Program-made: the position numbers and the translations under genes
Part shown: positions 7,449-15,172 of the stretch, in pieces
Position numbering within the stretch: the first letter of the stretch is position 1
Layout of the letters: every line of letters begins with the position of its first letter
Notes under the pieces: generated by a model
Seen by the model: the letters and a program-made list of their open reading frames with translations, nothing else
Told to the model about the DNA's origin: nothing
Database searches by the model: none
NCBI GenBank assembly: GCA_029262835.1
Contig: JAJCYQ010000043.1
Location: 1-64,000, forward strand
Direction of reading: 5' to 3'
From: Bacteroidota bacterium
Lineage (GTDB): Bacteria; Bacteroidota; Rhodothermia; Rhodothermales; UBA10348
Length of the DNA stretch: 64,000 nucleotides

Positions 7449-8780
7449 ATGCCGTCTTCTGAAACCTACTGCATCGGAATTAATCACCACACGGCTCCTG
7501 TGCACATCCGGGAGCAGGTGGCGCTTACCAAGGCCCGGCAGCGCGAGGTATTGGCGACGGCGGTGTCGGAAGGGGCGGGGGTACAGGGCCTGCTTGTGCT
7601 CGCTACCTGCAACCGGGTGGAGTTCTACGCGTCGCTTCCCGGTAGGATGGGCTCGCTTCCCAGCCGGACGGGCCAGGGCGCGGGTGCAGACGTTTCGCTC
7701 TCGCGGCGCGAGGCGATGCGCCTGCTTGCAGGGTTCGGCGTGGATCTGCGTCCGGTCGAGGAGCACCTGTTCATTCAGTGCGGAGAGGAGGCGGCCAGGC
7801 ACCTGGGGCGCGTGGCGGCTGGACTCGACGCCGTCGTGCTCGGAGAAGCCCAGATCCTCGGCCAAATCGATGCAGCCGTGCGAATGGCCCGGGAGCACGG
7901 CGCGCTCGATGCGCATCTGGAGGCGCTCGTGCAGTTCGGCCTGAAGGCCGGGCGACGGGCACGCGCTGAAACCGGTATTGGTCGCAATCCCGTGAGCGTC
8001 AGCTCGGTCGGCATCCGCCTGGCGGAACGTGTGCTCGGGACGCTTCGGGGCCGAACCGTTGTGGTACTTGGTCTTGGCGAGACGGGACAGCTGGCCCTCA
8101 AAGTCCTCCTCCGTATGCATCCGGGGCGGCTTGTACTCATTAATCGAACCCACGAAACGGCCGTTCGGCAGGCCGCCGAGTGGGGCGCCGAGGCGGCCAC
8201 GATCCAGGATCTACCCACTGTGCTCGCGGACGCGGACCTGGTGTTCAGCGCGACCGGGTGTCCCTACCCGATGATGGGACGCGACATGCTGGCCCGCACC
8301 ATGGCTGGGCGGGCCGCGCGCGAGCTGGTCGTCATGGACATGGCGGTTCCGCACGACGTGGAGCCGGAGGCCGCCCATATTCCGGGCGTTCGTCTTTTTG
8401 ATGTGGATGCGCTTGAGAGCGAGGTGACGGCAAGTCTTGCGCGGCGCCGGCAGGCCATTCCGGATGTTGAGCGCATTGTGGACGAGGAGCTGGGTCGGCT
8501 CATGACCTGGCGCGCACAGCGCCACACCGAGCCGCTGATTTCTGAGCTGCGCCAGCAGGCTGAGGCCATCCGGCAGCAGGAAGTGGCGCGGTTTGCGCGC
8601 CGCATGGCAACGCTCGAGCCGGACGTGCAGGAGCAGGTAGATCGTTTTTCGCAGGCGCTCGTCCAGAAACTGCTGCACCACCCGACCATCCAGCTACGCG
8701 AGACAGGCGGTGAGAGCGGGCCCGACGTGACAGGTGTTGTGCGGCAGCTGTTCCAGCTCGACAGAAGGGCGGGCACATGA
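7449..8780 (+). CDS. hemA: Glutamyl-tRNA reductase
   Basis: HemA reduces glutamyl-tRNA(Glu) to glutamate-1-semialdehyde with NADPH, the first step of the C5 heme pathway. The 443-residue protein shows IGINHHTAPV at 9-18, the catalytic cysteine C54 in LATCNRVEF, the long helix region around VVLGEAQILGQI, and an NADPH-binding VVLGLGETG. The C-terminal dimerisation helices end in KLLHHPTIQLRE. A 21-bp direct duplication (7632-7673, SLPGRMG then SLPSRTG) lengthens a loop just after the active-site region. The ATG at 7449 fits the family better than one 21 bases earlier. It heads the heme operon and overlaps hemC by 4 bases (ATGA). Confidence 0.95.
   Translation: MPSSETYCIGINHHTAPVHIREQVALTKARQREVLATAVSEGAGVQGLLVLATCNRVEFYASLPGRMGSLPSRTGQGAGADVSLSRREAMRLLAGFGVDLRPVEEHLFIQCGEEAARHLGRVAAGLDAVVLGEAQILGQIDAAVRMAREHGALDAHLEALVQFGLKAGRRARAETGIGRNPVSVSSVGIRLAERVLGTLRGRTVVVLGLGETGQLALKVLLRMHPGRLVLINRTHETAVRQAAEWGAEAATIQDLPTVLADADLVFSATGCPYPMMGRDMLARTMAGRAARELVVMDMAVPHDVEPEAAHIPGVRLFDVDALESEVTASLARRRQAIPDVERIVDEELGRLMTWRAQRHTEPLISELRQQAEAIRQQEVARFARRMATLEPDVQEQVDRFSQALVQKLLHHPTIQLRETGGESGPDVTGVVRQLFQLDRRAGT
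7632..7673 (+). repeat. 21-bp tandem duplication inside hemA
   Basis: Two copies of 21 bases (7632-7652, 7653-7673) encode SLPGRMG and SLPSRTG. The copies differ at a few positions. The unit length keeps the reading frame. Confidence 0.75.
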
Positions 8781-10561
8781 ATCTCGTCCGCGCCGGAACG
8801 CGAAAATCTGAACTGGCCCGCTGGCAGACGGAGCGGGTCCTGGAACTGCTCCGACGGGCACATGCCGGTCTCCAGTCGGAGATGATGCTGATGGATACGA
8901 CGGGTGATCTCAACCAGCACGATCCGCTGCCCTCGATAGGCGCGAAGGGCCTCTTCACGGCTGAACTGGAGGAAGCGCTCCGCAGCGGAACGATAGATAT
9001 TGCCGTGCACTCCCTGAAAGATTTACCGACGCATGATGCAGACGGGCTCGTCGTGGGAGCGATTCTGGACCGCGCCGATGTGCGGGACGTATTGGTGACG
9101 CGCCGCGGGCTCGAGGCGGATACTGGCAGCGAAGGGCTGGAGGCTGAGGGTGCGAGGGCTGGGCTGGAGGCGCTGCCGCCGGGCGCGGTCGTCGGCACGA
9201 GCAGCATGCGCCGCGCCGCCCAGATCCGCATGCTGCGGCCCGATGTGCGGGTTGAGAGCATTCGGGGAAACGTACAGACGCGGCTCGGGAAAATAGACGA
9301 GGGGACGTTCGATGCGGCCGTGATGGCAGCGGCCGGACTGCAGCGAATGGGTCTCGAAAGTGCTGTAACCGAATATTTTGAGCCGGACATCATGCTGTCG
9401 GCCCCGGGTCAAGGTGCCCTGGCGGTGCAGTGCCGCCGGGATGACGAGCGCGTGCTCGGCCTGTTGGCTGCCATCCACGAGGAGCGCGTAGCGCTGGCCA
9501 CTGCGGCCGAGCGGGCCTTCCTGGCGGCGCTTGAGGGCGGCTGCTCGTCGCCCGTTGCAGCCCTCGCGGTTGTAGACGAGGACGGAGAAACAATCACGCT
9601 GGAAGGGCTCGTGGCTGCGCACTCCGGAAAAAAAAGCATCCGTCTCGTGGACCAGGGGCGGGATGCGGACGTGCTCGGGCGGTCGCTCGCGCAGATGGCG
9701 CTCGAGCGGGGCGCGGCGCAGATGGTTCTGGAACGGGGCGGGGCGCAGTTGGTGCGTTCCGAGAAGGAAGCCTCTGGCGGTGGTCGGCTCGGCGGTTGGC
9801 GGGTCGTGGTCACGCGGGCCGCGCACCAGGCCGGGCCGCTCTGCCGCGCCCTTCGGGCCGAGGGCGCGCGCGTCCTGGCCATTCCTGCCATCCAGATTAC
9901 GCCCATTGACCCGAATCCGGCGCTCCGCGCAGCTGTCGGGCGACTCGGTGCCTTCGACTGGGTGGTCTGCACCAGTTCGAACGGCGTGGACATGCTGTTC
10001 CGTGCGCTTGCGGAGCATGATGGGGCGGACGGCCCGGAGGGCCGCCCTGCGTGGCCGCCCCTCGTGCACGCGGCGGCGGTGGGCACGCAGACAGCGGCAG
10101 CCTTCAGGCGGCATGGTGTAGACGATGTCGTCGTGCCTGCTGAGCATACGAGTGAAGGGCTGGCCCGCGCGCTGTCTGGACCGGGTGGCGCGTCGGGTGC
10201 GCGTGTGCTGCTTGTGCAGGCGTCGGCGGCGCGGCCGGTGCTGGCTGGCACATTGCGCGCGGCGGGCGCGCAGCTCGAGGTGGTCGCGGCCTACGATACA
10301 TCCCAGGCACCGGCCGCGCCCGAAGACCGGGCGGCGCTCGAGGCGGGCGTCGATGCCATCACATTCACCAGCCCCTCTACGGCGCGGGCCTTCCGCTCGC
10401 AGTTCGGCGAGCTGGCGGACCGGGTAGCCCGGGGCGCCGTGGTGGCGGCCATCGGCCCGGTCACGGCCCGCGCCGCAGAAGAACTGGGCTACAAGGTGCA
10501 CGTGGTGGCCGATCCGCACACGTCAGAAGGCCTCGTCGAGGGCCTGGCACAATTCGCCTGA
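8777..10561 (+). CDS. hemCD: HemC-HemD fusion: porphobilinogen deaminase / uroporphyrinogen-III synthase
   Basis: Residues 1 to about 310 are porphobilinogen deaminase: VRAGTRKSELA at 4-14, HSLKDLPT at 78-85, TSSMRRAAQI at 141-150, SAPGQGALAVQ at 208-218, and the dipyrromethane-cofactor cysteine C256 in LEGGCSSPVA. Residues from about 335 to 594 form a HemD domain (VVVTRAAHQAGPL, VCTSSNGVDML, ITFTSPSTARAF). The enzyme would therefore make hydroxymethylbilane and close it to uroporphyrinogen III. Two sets of 27-bp repeats occur: at 9107-9187 in HemC and at 9689-9769 in the linker between the domains. HemC and HemD are usually separate polypeptides, and a second, free-standing HemD lies at 17632. 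Confidence 0.93.
   Translation: MNLVRAGTRKSELARWQTERVLELLRRAHAGLQSEMMLMDTTGDLNQHDPLPSIGAKGLFTAELEEALRSGTIDIAVHSLKDLPTHDADGLVVGAILDRADVRDVLVTRRGLEADTGSEGLEAEGARAGLEALPPGAVVGTSSMRRAAQIRMLRPDVRVESIRGNVQTRLGKIDEGTFDAAVMAAAGLQRMGLESAVTEYFEPDIMLSAPGQGALAVQCRRDDERVLGLLAAIHEERVALATAAERAFLAALEGGCSSPVAALAVVDEDGETITLEGLVAAHSGKKSIRLVDQGRDADVLGRSLAQMALERGAAQMVLERGGAQLVRSEKEASGGGRLGGWRVVVTRAAHQAGPLCRALRAEGARVLAIPAIQITPIDPNPALRAAVGRLGAFDWVVCTSSNGVDMLFRALAEHDGADGPEGRPAWPPLVHAAAVGTQTAAAFRRHGVDDVVVPAEHTSEGLARALSGPGGASGARVLLVQASAARPVLAGTLRAAGAQLEVVAAYDTSQAPAAPEDRAALEAGVDAITFTSPSTARAFRSQFGELADRVARGAVVAAIGPVTARAAEELGYKVHVVADPHTSEGLVEGLAQFA
9107..9187 (+). repeat. 27-bp degenerate tandem repeat (3 units) inside hemC
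   Basis: Three 27-base units start at 9107, 9134 and 9161. Each begins with the codons for GLEA (GLEADTGSE, GLEAEGARA, GLEALPPGA). They insert residues just before the conserved TSSMRRAAQ segment. Confidence 0.75.
9689..9769 (+). repeat. 27-bp degenerate tandem repeat (3 units) in the HemC-HemD linker
   Basis: Units begin at 9689, 9716 and 9743 and encode AQMALERGA, AQMVLERGG and AQLVRSEKE. The first two are closely similar; the third has drifted. They form most of the linker joining the two catalytic domains. Confidence 0.75.
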
Positions 10562-10578
10562 ACAAACCAATCCCATTC

Positions 10579-11613
10579 ATGCTCGATGAATCTGCACACT
10601 CCTTGACGCGGCGACCACGCCGGCTCCGCCAGTCCGCGGCGCACCGGGCGCTCGTGCGCGAAGCGCATGTGTCGGCGAGCGATTTGATCCAGCCGCTTTT
10701 CGTGGAAGAAGCCGCGGGCGGTGGTGCCGGCAGGACGCCCATCGCGGCCATGCCCGGTCAGTACCGGTTTTCTGTTAGTGCGCTCGTCGAGGAGGCGGGC
10801 CGCCTGGCCGCGCTCGGTATTCCGGGCGTTGCGCTCTTTCCGGCCATCTCGCCCGATCTGAAAGACGCCGAGGCGCGTCATGCCCTCGACGAGGACGGGC
10901 TCTATCCACGTGCCATCCGCGCGCTGAAAGCTGCGCATCCAGAGATGCTGGTCATGACCGACGTCGCGCTCGATCCGTACTCGTCCGACGGACACGATGG
11001 GCTCGTGCTCGGCGGGCGCATCCACAATGACAGAACCCTGGACGTGCTGGCTGCCATGGCCGTACTTCACGCGCAGGCGGGGGCGGATTTTGTGGCGCCG
11101 AGTGACATGATGGATGGGCGCGTGGCGGCTATTCGCGGCGCACTCGATGGGGCGGGGTTCACGGACGTCGGCATACTGTCGTACACGGCGAAGTATGCGT
11201 CGGCGTTCTACGGACCGTTCCGCCATGCGCTCAGCTCGGCGCCGAGGCCGCGCGAGGGCGTGCCGGCCGACAAGAAAACGTACCAGATGGATCCCGCGAA
11301 CGGCCGCGAGGCGCTACTGGAGGCCGAGCTCGATGTGGCCGAGGGGGCGGACGTGCTCATGGTAAAGCCGGGTCTTCCGTACCTGGACGTCGTGAGCGCG
11401 CTGAAGGCGCACTTTCCGGCGCATCCCGTTGCCGTGTACAATGTGAGCGGGGAATATGCCATGGTGAAGGCGGCCGTGGCCGCCGGGTATCTGGAGGAGC
11501 GCGGCGTCGTCATGGAAACGCTCCTCTCCATGAAGCGCGCGGGCGCCGATATCATTTTGACCTATCACGCGAAAGACGCAGCCGTATGGCTGAGAGAGGG
11601 TACGCATGGCTGA
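10579..11613 (+). CDS. hemB: Porphobilinogen synthase (delta-aminolevulinate dehydratase)
   Basis: HemB condenses two 5-aminolevulinate molecules into porphobilinogen. The 344-residue protein shows both Schiff-base lysines, K205 in SYTAKYASAF and K263 in MVKPGLPYLD. The conserved APSDMMDGR (173-181) and YQMDPANGREA are also present. The metal site reads MTDVALDPYSSDGHDG (126-141). It has A and D where zinc enzymes have cysteines, so this is the magnesium-type enzyme. It starts 17 bases after hemCD and its last codons overlap the hemQ start by 8 bases. Confidence 0.95.
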   Translation: MLDESAHSLTRRPRRLRQSAAHRALVREAHVSASDLIQPLFVEEAAGGGAGRTPIAAMPGQYRFSVSALVEEAGRLAALGIPGVALFPAISPDLKDAEARHALDEDGLYPRAIRALKAAHPEMLVMTDVALDPYSSDGHDGLVLGGRIHNDRTLDVLAAMAVLHAQAGADFVAPSDMMDGRVAAIRGALDGAGFTDVGILSYTAKYASAFYGPFRHALSSAPRPREGVPADKKTYQMDPANGREALLEAELDVAEGADVLMVKPGLPYLDVVSALKAHFPAHPVAVYNVSGEYAMVKAAVAAGYLEERGVVMETLLSMKRAGADIILTYHAKDAAVWLREGTHG

Positions 11614-12373
11614 GGGCATTTCCATTTCAGAACAGGGCCGCGGTGAAAACGGCCCCATCACTTCGGACAGAAGGCTGTTCATGCAGCTGCTCGTACTTGA
11701 CGCAGCGGTGCCAGGGGGAGGGGTGCCAGGCCGGACAGCGCCGGGTCCGGCAGTCCCGTCTCCTGATACAGATGCGCTCGTGGCCACGCTGTCGGCCGCT
11801 GGCGTTCCGGGCGTACTCTACGCGGACGTACTGAGTGCGCGGAGCGTGGGGCTGCTCACGTGGTCGACCGACCCGGCGTGGTTCGTCGAGGCGCTGCGGC
11901 CGCTCCTGAACGCGCCGCCATTTGCGGACCTCGCGCTGCGACCTGCCTTCACAATGATGGGCCGCACGTACGCCATTGGCTACGAGTCGGATCTGGATGA
12001 GGTACTCCTCAACCGCCCGGTGCGGCACGCCACCACGGCGGCCTGGCCCTGGGCCGTGTGGTATCCCCTTAAGCGCAAGGGGAGTTTTGTGCGGGAACCG
12101 GCTGAAGAGCAGCGCCGCATGCTCATGGAGCATGGCGGAATTGGCATGGCATATGGCCGCGCCGACCACGCGCACGATATCCGTCTGGCCTGTCACGGGC
12201 TCGATGCGAACGACAACGATTTTGTGGTCGCGCTCGTCGGCAGGGAGCTGGCGCCGCTTTCGAAGGTGGTCGAGCACATGAGAAAAACGAAGCAGACGTC
12301 CGAGTACATGGACCACATGGGCCCCTTCTTCGTGGGGCATGCCCTCTGGCAGAACGCCCCTTCCGCGCCCTGA
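11606..12373 (+). CDS. hemQ: Coproheme decarboxylase (HemQ/ChdC, chlorite-dismutase family)
   Basis: HemQ oxidatively decarboxylates coproheme to heme b, the last step of the coproporphyrin-dependent route. The 255-residue protein shows the family pattern: a first ferredoxin-like half, then WPWAVWYPLKRKG with Y153 as the expected catalytic tyrosine, the candidate heme-ligand histidine H176 in EHGGIGMAY, GLDANDNDFVVA at 199-209 and YMDHMGPFFVG at 234-244. The C terminus is short and ends soon after this motif. Residues 35-54 are a 15-bp repeat expansion (11708-11767). The gene sits inside the heme operon, which supports the decarboxylase role over chlorite dismutation. Confidence 0.92.
   Translation: MAEGISISEQGRGENGPITSDRRLFMQLLVLDAAVPGGGVPGRTAPGPAVPSPDTDALVATLSAAGVPGVLYADVLSARSVGLLTWSTDPAWFVEALRPLLNAPPFADLALRPAFTMMGRTYAIGYESDLDEVLLNRPVRHATTAAWPWAVWYPLKRKGSFVREPAEEQRRMLMEHGGIGMAYGRADHAHDIRLACHGLDANDNDFVVALVGRELAPLSKVVEHMRKTKQTSEYMDHMGPFFVGHALWQNAPSAP
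11708..11767 (+). repeat. 15-bp degenerate tandem repeat (4 units) inside hemQ
   Basis: Units start at 11708, 11723, 11738 and 11753 and encode VPGGG, VPGRT, APGPA and VPSPD. They extend a proline/glycine loop near the N terminus. Confidence 0.7.
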
Positions 12374-12473
12374 CACGCGCGCCGTGACACCTGGGCCCCG
12401 ACACTTGTGCCCTGACTCCTTCGCGCTCACACCGCTTTCAAGACCTGATACACGCATTATGACACACCATTCC
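12371..12473 (+). repeat. 14-bp degenerate tandem repeat joining hemQ and hemE
   Basis: A TGACAC-like core recurs at 12371, 12385, 12399, 12413 and 12427, exactly 14 bases apart. It recurs again at 12446 (after a 19-base step) and at 12460 (14 bases on). The first core holds the hemQ stop codon (TGA) and the last overlaps the hemE start (ATGACAC). This fills the whole 85-base spacer and is probably how the spacer arose. Confidence 0.75.
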
Positions 12474-13535
12474 ATAGATTCGGCAACCCGCGCGGGCCGC
12501 TTCATGACGACGCTTCGCGGAGAGCGTGCCGACTCTACGCCCATCTGGCTCATGCGACAGGCCGGCCGCTATATGCCCGAATACCGGGCGCTGCGCGAGC
12601 GCCACACCATGCTCGAGAGCATCCACTCGGCGGAGCTCTCGGCCGAAATCACGATGCAGCCCATCGAGGCTTTTGACCTCGATGCGGCGATCATTTTTTC
12701 CGATATCCTGCCGCCGCTGGCCGGGATGGGGCTGGACCTTGAATTCATCAAGGGGGTCGGACCACGGCTCGGGAATCCGGTGCGCAGCCGGGCCGATATT
12801 GACGCCCTCCGAACGCCTCCGATGGAGGAGGTCATGGCGGGCACGCTCGGTGCCATCAAGATGGTACGCCGGGAGTTGAATCCACGCGGCATTCCACTCA
12901 TTGGGTTTTCCGGGGCGCCCTTCACGCTGGCCAGCTATGCCATCGAAGGGGGCGGCTCGAAGAGCTACGTACATGCCAAGGGGCTCATGTACAGTGATCC
13001 TCCGTCGTGGGATGTACTGATGTCGAAGCTCGTCACGGTCGTGTCAGATTATCTCACGGCGCAGGCTGCGGCCGGGGCCCAGGTGCTGCAACTCTTCGAT
13101 TCCTGGGCGGGGGCGCTCGGGCGGCTTGACTACGAGCGCTTCGTGCAGCCGTACACGCGCCAGGTGCTGACGGCGGCGCTCGCTACGGGTGTACCGGTCA
13201 TCCACTTTTCGACGGGGACGGGCGCCTACCTGGAGAGCATTGCGGCGGCGGCGCCTACGGCGGTCGGGGTGGATTTCCAGACGCCGCTCGACGAGGCATG
13301 GGCCCGGATTGGCACGGACCGTGTGATCATGGGAAATCTCGATCCGGTGCTGTTGCATGCGCCGTGGGAGGTGCTGAAGCGGGGCGCGGACGACGTGCTG
13401 GCGCGTGCAGCCGGGCGCGCGGGACACGTTTTCAATGTGGGCCACGGCATTCTTCCCGAAACGCCCGTCGATAACGTCCGGCGCCTGGTTGACCACGTGC
13501 ATGCGGCGAGTGCGAGGGCGGGCACGTCGGTATGA
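12459..13535 (+). CDS. hemE: Uroporphyrinogen decarboxylase
   Basis: HemE removes four carboxyl groups from uroporphyrinogen III to give coproporphyrinogen III. The 358-residue protein shows PIWLMRQAGRYMPEYR (the signature carrying conserved arginines), FSDILPPLAGMG with the conserved aspartate, GFSGAPFTLASYAIEGGGS, QLFDSWAGAL and FNVGHGILPETP near the C terminus. The start at 12459 gives a normal length; the reading frame stays open further upstream only because of the 14-bp repeat array. It overlaps hemY by 4 bases. Confidence 0.95.
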   Translation: MTHHSIDSATRAGRFMTTLRGERADSTPIWLMRQAGRYMPEYRALRERHTMLESIHSAELSAEITMQPIEAFDLDAAIIFSDILPPLAGMGLDLEFIKGVGPRLGNPVRSRADIDALRTPPMEEVMAGTLGAIKMVRRELNPRGIPLIGFSGAPFTLASYAIEGGGSKSYVHAKGLMYSDPPSWDVLMSKLVTVVSDYLTAQAAAGAQVLQLFDSWAGALGRLDYERFVQPYTRQVLTAALATGVPVIHFSTGTGAYLESIAAAAPTAVGVDFQTPLDEAWARIGTDRVIMGNLDPVLLHAPWEVLKRGADDVLARAAGRAGHVFNVGHGILPETPVDNVRRLVDHVHAASARAGTSV

Positions 13536-15172
13536 TGCATTCCCACGAAGACGCCCAGCCGTCCCGGTCGGACGTGCTGATTGTTGGTGGGGGTATTTCG
13601 GGGCTTGGGGCCGCCTGGCGCCTGCGCCAGGCGGCCCCACACCATCGTATTACGCTGCTCGAAGCCGCCACGGCGGGTGGCGGCAAGCTGGTGACCGAGC
13701 ACGTGGACGGGTATACGATTGAGCACGGCCCGGATATTTTCCTGGCGCGCAAGCCGTGGGCGCTCGCGCTGTGCCATGAACTGGGCCTGGAGAACGACCT
13801 GGTGCCGACCAATCCGGCATTCCAGGGTAGTTTCGTGCAGCTCGGAGGGCAGCTCCATCCGCTTCCGCCGGGCATGAGCGGACTTGTGCCATCGCGGCTT
13901 GGGCCCCTTCTTTCGACGCGCCTGCTCTCGCCCGCCGGGAAACTTCGGCTGGCCATGGAGTGGTTTGTGCCGCGGCGCCGGGGCGGGGCTGATGAGGCGC
14001 TGGGGCGGTTCATCCGGCGCCGTTTTGGGCGCGAAATGCACGAGCGCCTGATGGGACCGCTGCTGGGCGGGATTTATGGGGGCGACGTGGACTCGTTGAG
14101 CCTGAAGGCCACGTTTCCGCAGTTCCATGAACTCGAAGCGGCGCACGGAAGCCTGTTGAGGGGCGCGAGGGCTGGCCAGAGGCGCGAAAGTGGGGTGACC
14201 GCGGTTGGCTCGCAGGCGTCCGGGAGCTCCGATCCTGTTGCGGAGAGCGCCTTTCTATCCCTTCAAGGCGGCATGCAGCGGCTACCGGAAACGCTCGTCC
14301 AGCGCCTGGTGGCTGGGGACAACCCGGTTCGAATCGTGACCAGTTGCCGCGTGGACCGTGTGGAACAGGCCAGCCGGCCGAACGACGCGCCCGGCAAATG
14401 CGGGGCGCCCGAATCCGGGCCGGAGTGGCGCGTACGGGCGAAGGTCGGGGATACAGGAGGCCAAAACGCAGGAGAGCAGGATGCAGGAGGCCAGACAGCC
14501 AATGATCACGTCGCCGGAAGGCATGAATGGGCCGAGCACGCCTTCGAAGCGCAGCACGTCATCATTACCACGCCCGCCTACACAGCCGCCGACATGCTGG
14601 GGGGCGCGCTCGCCGATGAGCTTCGGGGAATCGGGTACAACTCGAGCGTGATGGTGACGGTCGGATTCGCGCGCGACGCTATTTCCCATCCGCTTGACGG
14701 CTACGGCTACCTGGTGCCCGAAGCTGAGGGCAAGGCCGTCCGGGCGTGCACCTGGAGCTCGTCGAAAATTGCCGGCCGCGCGCCTTCGGACCGCGTCCTG
14801 ATGCGCTTCTTTTTCGGGCGCCACGCCGAGGACCCGCTGCTCCAGGCCAGCGAGCAGCAGCTTCTGAGCCACGTCGCCTGCGAACTCGTTGACGTCCTCG
14901 GCGTGGCGCCCGGCGTGGCCGCGCGGCCGGCGCTCGTCCGCATCCGGCGCTGGCTCCGCTCGCAGCCCGCCTACACGCTGGGCCATCTGGACCGCCTCGA
15001 GCGCGTGGACCGCCTCGTCGCGGGGCTCCCCGGACTTGTGCTGACAGGCTCGGCCTACCGGGGCGTCGGCATTCCGGATGCCATCCGGCAGGCCAACGAG
15101 GCGGCGAGCCGGGTACTCGGCGATATCCAGCGGGCCAACGAACACCCTTCAGTACAGACCACAACGACGTGA
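13532..15172 (+). CDS. hemY: Coproporphyrinogen III / protoporphyrinogen oxidase (HemY/CgoX-type)
   Basis: This FAD-dependent oxidase would convert coproporphyrinogen III to coproporphyrin III, given HemQ in the same operon. Visible features are the dinucleotide fold DVLIVGGGISGLGAAWRL (about 14-31), the FAD-contacting EHGPDIFLA, GPLLGGIYGGDVDSLSLKA in the middle, the GYGYLVPE region and a C-terminal LTGSAYRGVGIPDAI that closes the FAD site. At 546 residues it is longer than the usual 460-480; the excess sits in low-complexity insertions around residues 210-235 and 290-335. One of these is a 15-bp repeat (14453-14497). ATGA overlap with hemE, GTGA overlap with hemL. Confidence 0.9.
   Translation: MMHSHEDAQPSRSDVLIVGGGISGLGAAWRLRQAAPHHRITLLEAATAGGGKLVTEHVDGYTIEHGPDIFLARKPWALALCHELGLENDLVPTNPAFQGSFVQLGGQLHPLPPGMSGLVPSRLGPLLSTRLLSPAGKLRLAMEWFVPRRRGGADEALGRFIRRRFGREMHERLMGPLLGGIYGGDVDSLSLKATFPQFHELEAAHGSLLRGARAGQRRESGVTAVGSQASGSSDPVAESAFLSLQGGMQRLPETLVQRLVAGDNPVRIVTSCRVDRVEQASRPNDAPGKCGAPESGPEWRVRAKVGDTGGQNAGEQDAGGQTANDHVAGRHEWAEHAFEAQHVIITTPAYTAADMLGGALADELRGIGYNSSVMVTVGFARDAISHPLDGYGYLVPEAEGKAVRACTWSSSKIAGRAPSDRVLMRFFFGRHAEDPLLQASEQQLLSHVACELVDVLGVAPGVAARPALVRIRRWLRSQPAYTLGHLDRLERVDRLVAGLPGLVLTGSAYRGVGIPDAIRQANEAASRVLGDIQRANEHPSVQTTTT
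14453..14497 (+). repeat. 15-bp tandem repeat (3 units) inside hemY
   Basis: Units at 14453, 14468 and 14483 share the core CAGGAGGCC or a close variant and encode TGGQN, AGEQD and AGGQT. They lie in a hydrophilic insertion absent from typical HemY proteins. Confidence 0.75.

Noticed and set aside
9023-10519. 498-codon minus-strand frame opposite hemCD
   Set aside because: It mirrors the codons of a clear HemC-HemD protein, and its composition (Arg, His, Ala, Gly) is typical of antisense shadows in GC-rich DNA.
12339-12458. N-terminal extension of hemE by 40 residues
   Set aside because: The open frame comes from the 14-bp repeat array; the encoded residues do not resemble HemE, and the downstream ATG gives the normal length.
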